From Sphingomonas sp. IC-11 (GTDB taxonomy: Bacteria; Pseudomonadota; Alphaproteobacteria; Sphingomonadales; Sphingomonadaceae): a stretch of 64,000 nucleotides of DNA. The stretch spans positions 372,001 through 436,000 of the forward strand of contig NZ_JAJNDU010000001.1 of assembly GCF_021043365.1 (NCBI RefSeq), in the 5' to 3' direction. Positions 45,156 through 54,306 of the stretch are shown here, piece after piece. Every line of letters begins with the position of its first letter. The stretch's first letter is position 1. The position numbers were made by a program, and so were the translations under genes. The notes under the pieces were generated by a model. It made no database searches, was not told the DNA's origin, and saw only the letters and a list, made by a program, of their open reading frames with translations.

Positions 45156-47288
45156 ATGGAAGTCAGACACGAAGCCGACGAATATGAGGCGCGGCTGGCA
45201 GACGTCATCAGTGTCGTTCGTGATACGATCCGCCGTCGCTGGAAGATCATGGCGGCTGTCACGGCCGCGGTGTTTCTTGCCGGTGTGGTGGCCGTGTCGT
45301 TCATGACGCCAAAATATACCTCCACTGCGAAGGTACGCCTCGATCCCTCGCGCAATCCTTTGGCGAACAACTCCCAGGCAACCCGTGCGGAGTTGACGCC
45401 CGAGGCGATCGAGACGGAAGTGACGGCAATCCGCTCGCTCGATCTCGCGCGCTCGATCGTGCGTGCTCATGGCCTGGCGAACGATCCGGAGTTCGCCGAG
45501 GAGATCAGCGGCAATTCCGCGAACATCGGCACCACCGAGGCTCGTGAGAATGCCCTGGCCGCTGCGGTGCTGTCGCACCTGAAGGTTGACCGTGAGAAGC
45601 TGACTTATGTCTTGAATGTTCGCTTCACGTCCACGGACTCGCTAAAGGCAGCGAAGCTCGCGAACGCCTTCGCGGACGGCTATATTGAGAGCCGCACCAC
45701 CAACAAGGTCGGCACGGCTGAGCGGCAGAGCCAGTGGTTCCAGCAGCGTCTGGAAGAGCTGGGCAAGCAGGCCAGCGAGGCGGAGGCCCGCGCGGCCGAC
45801 TACCGCGCCCGGGCCGGCATCGTCGAAAGCAGCGTCGCGAACAGCACAGTTGGCACCATCAACGACCAGCAGGTGGCGCCGCTCGCCAGCAGTCTAGCGA
45901 CCGCGGAATCGGACGCGGCTGCCGCTCGGTCCAACCTGGCGGCGGCGCGTGCGCAGGTCGCTCGCGGCGGTCTCGACGCGGTGTCCGAAGTGCTCGGATC
46001 GGCGGTCATCGCTGACCTGCGCCGTCAGCGCGCCGAGGTGCTGCGCAGCCGTGGCGAAGTCGAGGCACGCTATGGCGAGCGTCACCCGGAGAGCATCCGC
46101 GTGCGCGATCAGCTCGCGTCGCTCGATGCTCAAATCCAGGCAGAGGCGCGGCGTGTGGTGGGTGCCCTGCAGGCGACCGCATCAGCTGCGGAAGCGCGCG
46201 CTGACAGCCTGCGCCGATCCTTGGGCCAGCTGGAAAGCGAGCGTGAGCGCAGCGCGCGTGATTCCGTAACCGCGGCAAGCCTTGAGCGTGAAGCGGCCGC
46301 CAAGCGCGCGTTGTACGACAAGATGTCGCAGATGTCGCTCGAGAGCGCCCAGGCAGCGCGCCTGTCCATCGCTCAGGCCGAGGTGATCGACCGAGCGGAG
46401 CCGCAGCCGCAGCCAACCTCGCCCAACAAGCCGCTGCTCTACGCGTTGTCGTTGCTGGTGGCGTTGGCCGCAGGCGCGGGGACCATCGCTGTCATGGAGA
46501 TGACCAGCGGCGGGTTCCGCTCGGTGGAAGAGGTGCAGGATCAACTCGGCATCCCTGTACTCGCGGTGGTGCCAAAGGTCGGCAAGGGCCAGAACCCGGC
46601 CGACCTGATGCTGGAGCGGCCCACGTCCATGTTCGCCGAATCCTATCGGATTGCGCGTGCAGCGGTGCTCGGGGTGAAGGGAACGCGTTCGCCGAAGGTA
46701 ATCGCCATCACGTCCTCGCTGCCGGCGGAGGGCAAGACGACCTCTGCCGTGGCCTTTGCGCGTACCCTGGCCACCGCGGGCGCGAAGACGCTGCTGATCG
46801 AGTGCGACGTTCGTCGCGCCGCGGTGCGCCAGATCGTGCGCACCCCGGTTCCGGCTGTCGGCCTCGTGGAGGTGTTGCACGGTGAGGCGAGCGTCGACGA
46901 AGCAATTCACCCCGGCGACGTTCCAAATCTCGACCAGGTTCTCGTCCTTAGCCCCTTCTTCTCAGCTGAGAATCTGTTCGGTGAAGGCCGCATGGAGCAG
47001 CTGCTCGGCACGCTTCGCGAGCGCTACGATCACATCGTGCTCGATCTGCCGCCGCTGATGGGTCTGGCCGACGGCCGTTTCCTGGCGGTGCTGGCGGATG
47101 CCACTACGCTGGTCATCAAGTGGAACAGCACGCCGGTAGCGGCCGCGATCTCCTCGCTGAACTGGTTGCGCAGCGACGGCAGCAATCCGGTTGGCGCCCT
47201 CTACACGCAGGTAGATCCCTCAGCGCAGGCTGTGGGCGGCCTGTATTATTACTCCAAGCAATATTCCGATTACTATCAGGCGAACTGA
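45156..47288 (+). CDS. Wzc-type chain-length determinant / BY-kinase
   Basis: A 710-residue inner-membrane protein combining a Wzz domain (membrane helices about 31-50 and 425-445, long periplasmic coiled coil between) with a cytoplasmic bacterial tyrosine kinase. Walker A lies at about 520-529 (LPAEGKTTS, K527), Walker A' is LLIECDVRR and Walker B is HIVLDLPPL. The C-terminus carries a tyrosine cluster (Y697, 698, 699, 703, 706, 707). Such kinases cycle between phosphorylated and unphosphorylated states to drive polymer export and set chain length. Its 3' end overlaps the convergent gene by 13 bases. Confidence 0.92.
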   Translation: MEVRHEADEYEARLADVISVVRDTIRRRWKIMAAVTAAVFLAGVVAVSFMTPKYTSTAKVRLDPSRNPLANNSQATRAELTPEAIETEVTAIRSLDLARSIVRAHGLANDPEFAEEISGNSANIGTTEARENALAAAVLSHLKVDREKLTYVLNVRFTSTDSLKAAKLANAFADGYIESRTTNKVGTAERQSQWFQQRLEELGKQASEAEARAADYRARAGIVESSVANSTVGTINDQQVAPLASSLATAESDAAAARSNLAAARAQVARGGLDAVSEVLGSAVIADLRRQRAEVLRSRGEVEARYGERHPESIRVRDQLASLDAQIQAEARRVVGALQATASAAEARADSLRRSLGQLESERERSARDSVTAASLEREAAAKRALYDKMSQMSLESAQAARLSIAQAEVIDRAEPQPQPTSPNKPLLYALSLLVALAAGAGTIAVMEMTSGGFRSVEEVQDQLGIPVLAVVPKVGKGQNPADLMLERPTSMFAESYRIARAAVLGVKGTRSPKVIAITSSLPAEGKTTSAVAFARTLATAGAKTLLIECDVRRAAVRQIVRTPVPAVGLVEVLHGEASVDEAIHPGDVPNLDQVLVLSPFFSAENLFGEGRMEQLLGTLRERYDHIVLDLPPLMGLADGRFLAVLADATTLVIKWNSTPVAAAISSLNWLRSDGSNPVGALYTQVDPSAQAVGGLYYYSKQYSDYYQAN

Positions 47289-48193
47289 GCACCGCCGCTC
47301 GCATGCCTGCGCCGGAGCCAGCGTTCCGGCCAGGCGGCGAGTGCTGGTGCTGAGAAGCGCATCTGCTTCACGTCGATCAACGAAACATCGCCCGCCGTGG
47401 ACAGCGTGTGGCAGCCGTCGGTGAACGGCGCAGCGGCCGCGGGGGCGGTGAGCATGCCCACGAACGTCGTGGCCGTACGCGCCGCAGTCAGCCGATCGAA
47501 CCGGAGCAAACGCAGGCCAGTGCCGTAGCTGCCGCTGCACCGCTGAACGGGCAAATGCACCATACCGTCGATAATCATCGGCGTTCCACCGGGACGAAGG
47601 CCTTCCGCATCGACCAGGACCGGATTGGCGGGATGGGGATGCCACGGCCCGGAAAGCCTTTCCGCATAAGCTGCGCACAGGCTAGTTAATCGTCCGGCTG
47701 GCGGATTGGCGGGCGCGTAGAATAGCCACCAGAACCCCTCATACCGGATCAGCGATGCGTCGAGCGGCACATGATCCAGCACGATTTGCTGCACACGCTC
47801 CCAGCCGAATGGAAAGTTCGTCGCGCGATAGAGCCACAAGGTTCCCGACTCATGCGCTTCCGGCAGCATCCAGGTGTCGCCCTCCGCCTCGAAGACAAAG
47901 GGGTAGGAGAGGTGCCAGGGTTCCCGCAGCACCACCTGCTGATCGACAAAGGTGAGGGTTCGATCCAGCACCGCCACTTCGATATGGCCGATGCCCGATC
48001 GATAGCTGAAGCTCTCCATGAAGACATGGAGGCGATCGTTCCGCCACAATCCGAACGGGTCGGCCAGGTAATGCAGGCTTGAGCGGTTCGGTATCCAGGT
48101 GATCGGGACATGATCCAGCGTGCCCGCCCGGGCGATGCTGCTGGCATCGGCGCCGACCACCCCGCAGCGCCAGAAGTCCTTAACCAACTGCAT
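47276..48193 (-). CDS. Glucosamine inositolphosphorylceramide transferase-like beta-propeller protein
   Basis: A 305-residue cytoplasmic protein from ATG 48193 (AGGA upstream). The motifs YLADPFGLWRNDRLHVFMESF, YPFVFEAEGDTWMLPEAHES, WWLFYAP, HPANPVLVDAEGLRPGG and QRCSGSYGTGL match the five-bladed propeller family related to the N-terminal domain of plant GINT1 and to glycosidase-like folds. In bacteria such proteins are found in polysaccharide clusters; the activity is unproven. It is on the opposite strand to its EPS neighbours, between the kinase and the PssD-like gene. Confidence 0.65.
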   Translation of the reverse strand: MQLVKDFWRCGVVGADASSIARAGTLDHVPITWIPNRSSLHYLADPFGLWRNDRLHVFMESFSYRSGIGHIEVAVLDRTLTFVDQQVVLREPWHLSYPFVFEAEGDTWMLPEAHESGTLWLYRATNFPFGWERVQQIVLDHVPLDASLIRYEGFWWLFYAPANPPAGRLTSLCAAYAERLSGPWHPHPANPVLVDAEGLRPGGTPMIIDGMVHLPVQRCSGSYGTGLRLLRFDRLTAARTATTFVGMLTAPAAAAPFTDGCHTLSTAGDVSLIDVKQMRFSAPALAAWPERWLRRRHASGGAQFA

Positions 48194-48410
48194 CAAGAAT
48201 ATCCTGCGCTTGCTTGGAGTTCGCGCCGCTGGCGCCAACCTCGCTCGGCCGGGCGCCCGGTCGATCACACCGCACATTGCCACCGCCGCGCTTGCGATAG
48301 CATCATCGCTCGCGTACCCAACGGGAGCTTAGTCGGCCTGGGATATGTGTCGAGGGCGTTGATCACAATCTGGGTGCCTCGGGCGCCGGTCGGGGGCAGA
48401 AGTACGGTCG

Positions 48411-48875
48411 GTGTCGAGCAGGCAACCATCTCAATTCACGGTGCTCGCGATCGCTTCAGGTGGCGGGCATTGGGAAGAACTGATGCTGCTCCGGCCCGCA
48501 TTAACCGAGGGGCGGGTCGTTTTTGCCACGACCAACCGGGAGCTTGCCGTTCGAGATGGGCTCGACCGGGTGCACCTGTTGCCTGATGCCAACCGCGATG
48601 AGCCGATGCGTGCCATGTCCTCGATGATCGCGTCGGCGCGGCTGGTATGGCGCCTGCGACCTAACGTCGTCGTCACGACGGGTGCCCTGCCAGGCCTGTT
48701 CTGCTTGGTGTTCGCCCGGCTGATCGGGGCACGAACGGTGTGGATCGACAGCATCGCAGCGTCCGATCGCCCGTCGCTCAGCGGGGCGTTCGCTCGTCCC
48801 TTCGCCACGCGGTGGTACACGCAATGGCAGCATCTTCAGTCCCCCGCGCGTGATTACGAGGGCGCGCTCCTGTGA
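48411..48875 (+). CDS. PssD/Alg14-like glycosyltransferase subunit
   Basis: A 154-residue protein of the Alg14/PssD family: VLAIASGGGHWEELMLLRPAL near the N-terminus, VVVTTGALPGLFCLVFARLIGARTVWIDSIAA in the middle. In yeast Alg14 anchors Alg13, and in rhizobia PssD with PssE forms a glucuronosyltransferase for EPS; this protein likely recruits its partner to the membrane and binds the lipid acceptor. GTG start at 48411. The next gene, the Alg13/PssE-like catalytic partner, overlaps by four bases (GTGA), as expected for an obligate pair. Confidence 0.87.
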   Translation: MSSRQPSQFTVLAIASGGGHWEELMLLRPALTEGRVVFATTNRELAVRDGLDRVHLLPDANRDEPMRAMSSMIASARLVWRLRPNVVVTTGALPGLFCLVFARLIGARTVWIDSIAASDRPSLSGAFARPFATRWYTQWQHLQSPARDYEGALL

Positions 48876-49381
48876 TCCTGGTCACGGTCGGGACGCAACT
48901 GCCGTTCGATCGCTTCGTCCGGATCATGGACGCGCTGGCGCCATCGTTGGACGAGGAAGTCTTCGCGCAGATCGGGCGCGGCCATTATCGGCCGGTGAAC
49001 ATGCGATCGCAGCAGGTGATCGGTCCGATCGAATTCGAACGGCTGGTTCAACAATGCTCGCGCATCGTTTCCCACGCCGGGATCGGGACGATCGTGACCG
49101 CGCAAAAGCACCGAAAGCCCTTGATCCTGTTTCCGCGCCTGGGCGTGTTGGACGAACATCGCAACGATCATCAACTTGCGACCGTACGCGCGCTGCGTGG
49201 ACGACCGGGTATTCACTGCGCCTGTGACGAAGGAGAACTGGCCGCTCTCGTCGCTGGGCCGCTCCCGGTGCCGGAGCCGGTGAGCGAGCTTCCCGAGCGC
49301 GACCGCTTGCGCCGCGCCGTTGCGACGTTCATCGGCGAACAGCACCGCTTGTTCGACGCAAAGGGCTCACGTCTTGTCTGA
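48872..49381 (+). CDS. PssE/Alg13-like glycosyltransferase catalytic subunit
   Basis: A 169-residue GT28 C-terminal-domain protein: MILVTVGTQLPFDRFVRIMD, then IVSHAGIGTIVTAQKHRKPLILFPRL and DEHRNDHQLATV, the nucleotide-sugar-binding motifs of Alg13, PssE and MurG. It should be catalytically competent only with the PssD-like partner upstream. The sugar donated (glucuronate or GlcNAc in relatives) cannot be told from sequence. GTG start at 48872 overlaps the partner's stop; its 3' end overlaps the next gene's TTG start by eight bases. Confidence 0.87.
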   Translation: MILVTVGTQLPFDRFVRIMDALAPSLDEEVFAQIGRGHYRPVNMRSQQVIGPIEFERLVQQCSRIVSHAGIGTIVTAQKHRKPLILFPRLGVLDEHRNDHQLATVRALRGRPGIHCACDEGELAALVAGPLPVPEPVSELPERDRLRRAVATFIGEQHRLFDAKGSRLV

Positions 49382-50738
49382 CGCCGTTCGACCGCCAGAT
49401 CACGCCGCGCCGATGCTGGCACGCCGGCGGCGAAAGCCGCTGAACGCGCGCACCGCAGAGGGCCATGGCGGGACGGAATGGTTGGCCTCCGCCGGGTTCG
49501 CGGCGCTGCTTGCTCTGACGATCCTTGGTCCCTCGATGACCAGCGAAAACTACGGGTTGCAGAGCCAGATCCGTATGGCCGGGTATCTGCTGATCTCGCT
49601 GATGTCGCTCGTGGCGCTGGAGCCATGGCGCCGACCGGAACGACTGCTGGTGGTTCCGTGGCCGCTGCTGGTCGGGCTGGGCTGGTGCTGGTTGAGCCTT
49701 GCCTGGGCCATCGAGCCGGCAGTCGGACTGCGGCGGCTGGTGCTCACGTCGTTGGTGCTGTGGTCCACCTTTGCACTGGTGCGAAGGCTTGATCTCGAGC
49801 GATCGGTGCTGCTGGTTCGCGGCATATTTGTCATTACGCTGGTTGCCAATTTCGTGGTTGCGCTCACCAGCCCCGCCGTCGGCATCCATCCGGTGAATCC
49901 CGGCGGCTTTGAAAGCGATCTCAGCGGCGACTGGCGCGGGATCATGATCCAGAAGAATTACGCCGGCCTCACCTGCGCGATGACGATCCTGCTGTTCGCC
50001 TTTCATGCGGAGCGGGTTCATGTGGCGTTGAGAGTAGCCGTGATCATCGCCAGCGCGGTGTTTCTCTATCTGTCGGACTCCCAGACGTCGCAGATCATGG
50101 TTGTGGTGAGCCTGATCATCGGCGCGCTGTTCACCTGGCTCGCCCAGACAAAGGGGCGGGAGCGTCTTGCACCCGCTGGGCTCGCCTGGGTGCTTCTCGC
50201 GATCCCGGCCATTCTGTTCGTGAGCATGGCGATCAACAATGCGCCCTACCTGGAAATGCTGGCTGATCCGGCGGGTTTCACAGGCAGGACCCAGATCTGG
50301 ACCGCTTTGATCCGCTTCTACGCCGATTATCCGCTGTTCGGCGCCGGTTACGGCTCCTTTTGGGATCTCGGGCCGACGGGGCCGATCTTCCAATATGGCA
50401 AGGGTTGGGTGACGGAGATCAGCCAGGGCCATAACGGCTATCTCGATCTGCTCGTCCAAATCGGTCTGCCCGGCACGTTGCTGGTGCTCTTCGCCACGTT
50501 GGTTTGGCCAACCCAGCGCCTGCTCCGCGGGGGCGATCACCCCGTACGGCCGCTTGCCGCCGCCGCGTTCATCTTCTGCTTGGGGCACAACCTCACCGAA
50601 TCCATGCTCTTCGACCGCGACTCGCTGAGCCAGGTATTCCTGCTGATCGCGCTCGCCTGGCTGTGGATGGCGACGGCAAGCGACGTGGCTGGCATGCGTG
50701 CGCCGCGGGTGACGATGCCGCTGGCCGGGCGACGCTGA
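49374..50738 (+). CDS. O-antigen ligase / Wzy-like EPS polymerase
   Basis: A 454-residue inner-membrane protein with about 12 hydrophobic segments and a Wzy_C/O-antigen-ligase signature: GDWRGIMIQKNYAGLTCA, TGRTQIWTALIRFYADYPLF, GAGYGSFWDLGP and SQGHNGYLDLLVQIGLPG with the conserved His. It likely polymerises flipped repeat units in the periplasm. The TTG at 49374 is preferred because AAAGGG lies eight bases before it, overlapping the PssE end; ATG 49413 is the alternative. One of two ligase/polymerase-like proteins in the window; the other is exosortase-A-associated. Confidence 0.88.
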   Translation: MSDAVRPPDHAAPMLARRRRKPLNARTAEGHGGTEWLASAGFAALLALTILGPSMTSENYGLQSQIRMAGYLLISLMSLVALEPWRRPERLLVVPWPLLVGLGWCWLSLAWAIEPAVGLRRLVLTSLVLWSTFALVRRLDLERSVLLVRGIFVITLVANFVVALTSPAVGIHPVNPGGFESDLSGDWRGIMIQKNYAGLTCAMTILLFAFHAERVHVALRVAVIIASAVFLYLSDSQTSQIMVVVSLIIGALFTWLAQTKGRERLAPAGLAWVLLAIPAILFVSMAINNAPYLEMLADPAGFTGRTQIWTALIRFYADYPLFGAGYGSFWDLGPTGPIFQYGKGWVTEISQGHNGYLDLLVQIGLPGTLLVLFATLVWPTQRLLRGGDHPVRPLAAAAFIFCLGHNLTESMLFDRDSLSQVFLLIALAWLWMATASDVAGMRAPRVTMPLAGRR

Positions 50739-50765
50739 GCGGACCGCCGAGCGGGAGCGCCTGGG

Positions 50766-51824
50766 ATGCGGCATATGCTGGTGCTGGGCGGCTCGCATGC
50801 CCATTGGGGCGGGCTGGAATCCTATTGCGCGCGGGCGACGGAGGCGGTGAATGCCGCCGACGCTGGCTGGACCGCCGAGTGGCAGACGACGGACACCGCC
50901 TATTTGACCGCAGGTCAGCTTCCCCGGGCGGCCGGTCGGCTTGGGGTGCTACCGCGGACAAAGGTCGATCTCGTGTGGCTGCAGTGGAGTGCGATCGCTG
51001 ATCTCGCCTTTCTTTGGCAGGCGCGCGCACTCGGCCTGCCGGTGATGGTCACGCCGCATCTTGGCGCCAATGCCAGGTTGCAGCGGGTGCCCATGCTGCG
51101 GCGTACCTGCGTTTCCCTGCTGCGGGCGGCAGATCGTCTGGCGCTGTTGTTTGCCGGGCAGGAGGAAGAGATTGCCCTTCCTCCGGGGGTGCCGCGATCG
51201 CTGGTGCGCTCGTTCCTGCCGCCCGCCTGCCTCGCATCACCGCTGCCCGCCCGCAGCGGCACGGTGCTTCGGCTGGTTCACGCCGGTCGTCTGTCGGAAG
51301 GGAAGGGGACGTTCCGCACGGTCGCGTTGTGCGCGGCGCTGCGCGACCGGGGGATGCCAGTATCGGCGAAGATCATCGGCCGCTCCGACCCGCGCACCAT
51401 GGTCGATCTGCGCGCAGCCATCACGGCGGCGCAGCTCGAAGACACCGTCGAACTGATCGAATGGGTCGACGAAGCCGACCTCATCCGCCTTTTGAGCGAA
51501 GCCGACGTTCTTGCTCACCTCTCCACGCTCGACAGCTTCCCGCTAATCGTCCTCGAGGCGCTGGCGATGGGCGTTGTGCCAGTGGTCGGTGACATGGCTG
51601 GCGCGCGATCGATGGTGGCGCTGTACGGGGGGCATGTCGCTGAGGGGAGTACGGCCGAAAACGCCGCTTCCTGGCTGGCGGCGAGGTCGTTCGATTCACT
51701 TCGGCAGGGCGGCGTTGCGTCGGCGGGCTCCGTGCGGGCGGACTATGGCTGGCAGGTATGCGCTGAACAGGTGATTTCGGCGGCCGAGGAGACCCTGGCG
51801 AGCCGCAATCGGCGAAGCTGCTGA
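50766..51824 (+). CDS. Family 4 glycosyltransferase
   Basis: A 352-residue GT-B glycosyltransferase. The N-half has LVLGGSHAHWGGLESYC and LVWLQWSAIADLAFLWQAR; the C-half has RLVHAGRLSEGKGTFRTVALC, the domain-2 IIGRSDPR and LSTLDSFPLIVLEALAMGVVPVV, the donor-phosphate-binding E-x7-E-type motif of GT4 enzymes. Presumably adds one sugar of the EPS repeat unit. The stop and the next start share a base (TGATG), so the two glycosyltransferases are coupled. Confidence 0.87.
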   Translation: MRHMLVLGGSHAHWGGLESYCARATEAVNAADAGWTAEWQTTDTAYLTAGQLPRAAGRLGVLPRTKVDLVWLQWSAIADLAFLWQARALGLPVMVTPHLGANARLQRVPMLRRTCVSLLRAADRLALLFAGQEEEIALPPGVPRSLVRSFLPPACLASPLPARSGTVLRLVHAGRLSEGKGTFRTVALCAALRDRGMPVSAKIIGRSDPRTMVDLRAAITAAQLEDTVELIEWVDEADLIRLLSEADVLAHLSTLDSFPLIVLEALAMGVVPVVGDMAGARSMVALYGGHVAEGSTAENAASWLAARSFDSLRQGGVASAGSVRADYGWQVCAEQVISAAEETLASRNRRSC

Positions 51825-52912
51825 TGGCAACGGTACGCCGGATCTTGATGATCGCACCGCATTTCGAGGAATATGCGCTCCGCCTCTCTGCGGCGTTGGC
51901 GGAGCACGCCGAAGTGTCACTGGTTCTCGATACATCAGTCCTAGATGCGGAGTTCGCCGGCAGAACCATGCCGTTGCACCCGCGGCTGAGCATCAGCCAC
52001 AGTCGTTTCGCATCGCTGGCGGAGCTGGCGCGCCTGCTCGTGCATATCCGTCGCTTTCGCCCCGATGTGCTGCACTGGCAGGAGCCGTCCGGTTTCATCA
52101 AGGCCTTGTTCGCAGCCGTTACCGTGAGCGCCGTGGCACGTTCGGCGAGAACCGTGGTAACCATCCATGATCCGGTGCCCCATGCTGGCAGGGACTCGCG
52201 GGTCGCGGCCCGCCTGGCCCGCCTGCGCCGCTTCACTCGTGCACGGGTTGACCGGCTGTTTCTACACGGGCCCGCCTGCGTGAACCAGTATCAGCAGGAC
52301 TATCTTGGCACCGACACGCCGGACCCGCGGGTCAGACTGACTGATCACGGGGTTCTGCTTTCGCCGCCGGAGCCTCGAGATCCGCCTCCGGCTTTCCGCG
52401 CGCTCATGTTCGGGCGGATGGAAGCCTATAAGGGACTCGATACATTGGCCGACGCGCTTGAGCATTTGGCGCGCTCGGGATGCTCGCTCCATGTCGACAT
52501 TGCCGGGCGCGGACCTGAGATGGATCGTTTGGAGGATCGCTTGCGCGATCTCCCGGGGGTGACGGCCACGAACGCCTTCCTGCCTGCGGCTTCCCTGATC
52601 GGCATGATCGAGGGCGCGAGCTGCGTTCTGCTGCCGTACCAGGAGGCTAGCCAGAGCGGCGTGCTGGCCGCTGCATTCGCGGGCGGCCGATGTGTGATCG
52701 CGTCAGGTGTCGGCGGCTTGGTGGATCTGGTGGATGACCGTGAGAACGGGTTGCTGGTGCCACCCGACAGTCCCGCTGCGCTTGCGGCGGCATTGACCGA
52801 GGTGGCCGGGGATCCGGCTCTGCGTGAGCGGCTGAGCAACGGAGCCGCCCGCACTGCTGCCACGCGCCTGAACTGGGATCGGATCGCGGCGCAACTGATG
52901 GCTGATTATTGA
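51824..52912 (+). CDS. Family 4 glycosyltransferase
   Basis: A 362-residue GT-B enzyme with ILMIAPHFEEYALRLSAALA and VLHWQEPSGFIKALF in the N-half and ALMFGRMEAYKGLDTLADALE, IAGRGPEMDRLEDRL and LPYQEASQSGVLAAAFAGGR in the C-half. The SQSGVLAAAFAGGR segment corresponds to the donor-binding motif of GT4. Coupled to the upstream glycosyltransferase (TGATG) and convergent with the initiating sugar transferase, which ends five bases on. Sugar specificity is unknown. Confidence 0.87.
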   Translation: MATVRRILMIAPHFEEYALRLSAALAEHAEVSLVLDTSVLDAEFAGRTMPLHPRLSISHSRFASLAELARLLVHIRRFRPDVLHWQEPSGFIKALFAAVTVSAVARSARTVVTIHDPVPHAGRDSRVAARLARLRRFTRARVDRLFLHGPACVNQYQQDYLGTDTPDPRVRLTDHGVLLSPPEPRDPPPAFRALMFGRMEAYKGLDTLADALEHLARSGCSLHVDIAGRGPEMDRLEDRLRDLPGVTATNAFLPAASLIGMIEGASCVLLPYQEASQSGVLAAAFAGGRCVIASGVGGLVDLVDDRENGLLVPPDSPAALAAALTEVAGDPALRERLSNGAARTAATRLNWDRIAAQLMADY

Positions 52913-52917
52913 TCCCC

Positions 52918-54306
52918 TCAGAAGGCGTTGCGGTGAACCACGACCTTCAAGGTGGCGAAGAGAATAATCACGTCACGCATCAGGCTCCAGCCGTTCACAT
53001 ATTCTAGATCGGCATCCAGGCGGTTGACGAGATCCTCCCGGCGATGGGTGGCCCCGCGAAAGCCACGCACCTGGGCAAGGCCGGTAAGTCCGGGTTTGCA
53101 GACGTGCCGATGGTGGTAGCGCTGATCGACTTCCCAGAAGAGCTGGTCGCCAGCCAGCGATCCCATGGCGTGCGGGCGCGGCCCGACGAAGCTCATGTCC
53201 CCACGCAGGATGTTCAACAATTGCGGCAGTTCATCGATGCTGGTCGCGCGAATGAACTTGCCGATACGGGTCACGCGGTCATCGTCTCGCGCGGTTGATA
53301 CATTGCCGTCGCTATCGCAGGCGGACTGCCGCATGCTTCGAAACTTGTACATCGCGAACAGGTGGTTGCCCTTGCCGACGCGGGTCTGAACGAACAGCAC
53401 CGGCCCACGGCTGTCGAGCTTCACCAGGATCGCGACTACCAGCAACAGGGGCGCGAGGAAGAGCAACGCCGGCACCGCAATCACCAGATCCAGCATGCGC
53501 TTGAGGATCCGTTCCCGCAGCTTCAGCCCGCCGGCGGAGACGAGGACGGACGCGATGCCGGCGAAATGTTTGTTTCCAATCACGCCAATCGTGTCGAGTT
53601 CCGGCACCAGAAGTTGCGCCTGAACGCTGGTTCCTTTCAGCACCGTTGCCCAGTTGGCCCGACGGGAAGGAGGGCACGCGACATATACCTCGTCGACGCC
53701 CTTCAACTGGCGGGCGAGCCGGTCGAGGGCCAGCGGATGAATGGTCGTCTCCGTCGACTCAATCGGTTCGCTCGAAACGATCTTGAGCCCTTCGGGCAGC
53801 GGGATGTTGACGCCATCAATGATCAGCATTCGGCTTAGCGCCGCGCCCCGAAACACGCGTTCGCTCCACGTCCCGATGAGGCTGCGGGTAAGCAGGAGCA
53901 GGGCCGCCGAGCATACGAAGCTGAAGGCAGCGCTGAGCCGCGAGATCGGAGAAACTTCCTTCAGGAGGAAGGCAACAAAGATTGTGACGAGAAAGGCGGT
54001 AAGCAGATTGGCGAAAGCAATCCACGCAGATGAGCGCCACCGCTCAAGTGTGGTAGCCGAATACGCGCGTGAACCTAGTAACAGGTAGATTGGCAATACG
54101 GCGCCAAGCAATCCGAAGCTTTCGGACGGTAATCCGCGAACATCGGCAATCGTGCGGCCGATACCGAAACCGGTACCTAAAGAAACAACGTCTCCGATAA
54201 GCAACGCGACATAGAAGCGAAGTCGCATCGCCCTTTTGTCTTCACTAGGCGCCGTGTCGGTCTGGACTGGTTTAAGCCAATCCTGCGACGGATAGATGTC
54301 GGACAT
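52918..54306 (-). CDS. Initiating sugar-1-phosphate transferase (undecaprenyl-phosphate glucose phosphotransferase type)
   Basis: A 462-residue polyprenyl-phosphate sugar phosphotransferase that loads the first sugar of the repeat onto undecaprenyl phosphate. Four N-terminal membrane helices (about 30-130), a Rossmann-like cytoplasmic domain, one further helix (about 270-295) and the C-terminal Bac_transf domain: ILKRMLDLVIAVPALLFLAPL, FVQTRVGKGNHLFAMYKFRSM, FIRATSIDELPQLLNILRGDMSFVGPRPH and GLTGLAQVRGFRG. This is the WbaP/CpsE/SpsB arrangement. It is on the minus strand, convergent with the glycosyltransferase genes, and would have its own promoter in the adjacent 400-base gap. Confidence 0.93.
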   Translation of the reverse strand: MSDIYPSQDWLKPVQTDTAPSEDKRAMRLRFYVALLIGDVVSLGTGFGIGRTIADVRGLPSESFGLLGAVLPIYLLLGSRAYSATTLERWRSSAWIAFANLLTAFLVTIFVAFLLKEVSPISRLSAAFSFVCSAALLLLTRSLIGTWSERVFRGAALSRMLIIDGVNIPLPEGLKIVSSEPIESTETTIHPLALDRLARQLKGVDEVYVACPPSRRANWATVLKGTSVQAQLLVPELDTIGVIGNKHFAGIASVLVSAGGLKLRERILKRMLDLVIAVPALLFLAPLLLVVAILVKLDSRGPVLFVQTRVGKGNHLFAMYKFRSMRQSACDSDGNVSTARDDDRVTRIGKFIRATSIDELPQLLNILRGDMSFVGPRPHAMGSLAGDQLFWEVDQRYHHRHVCKPGLTGLAQVRGFRGATHRREDLVNRLDADLEYVNGWSLMRDVIILFATLKVVVHRNAF

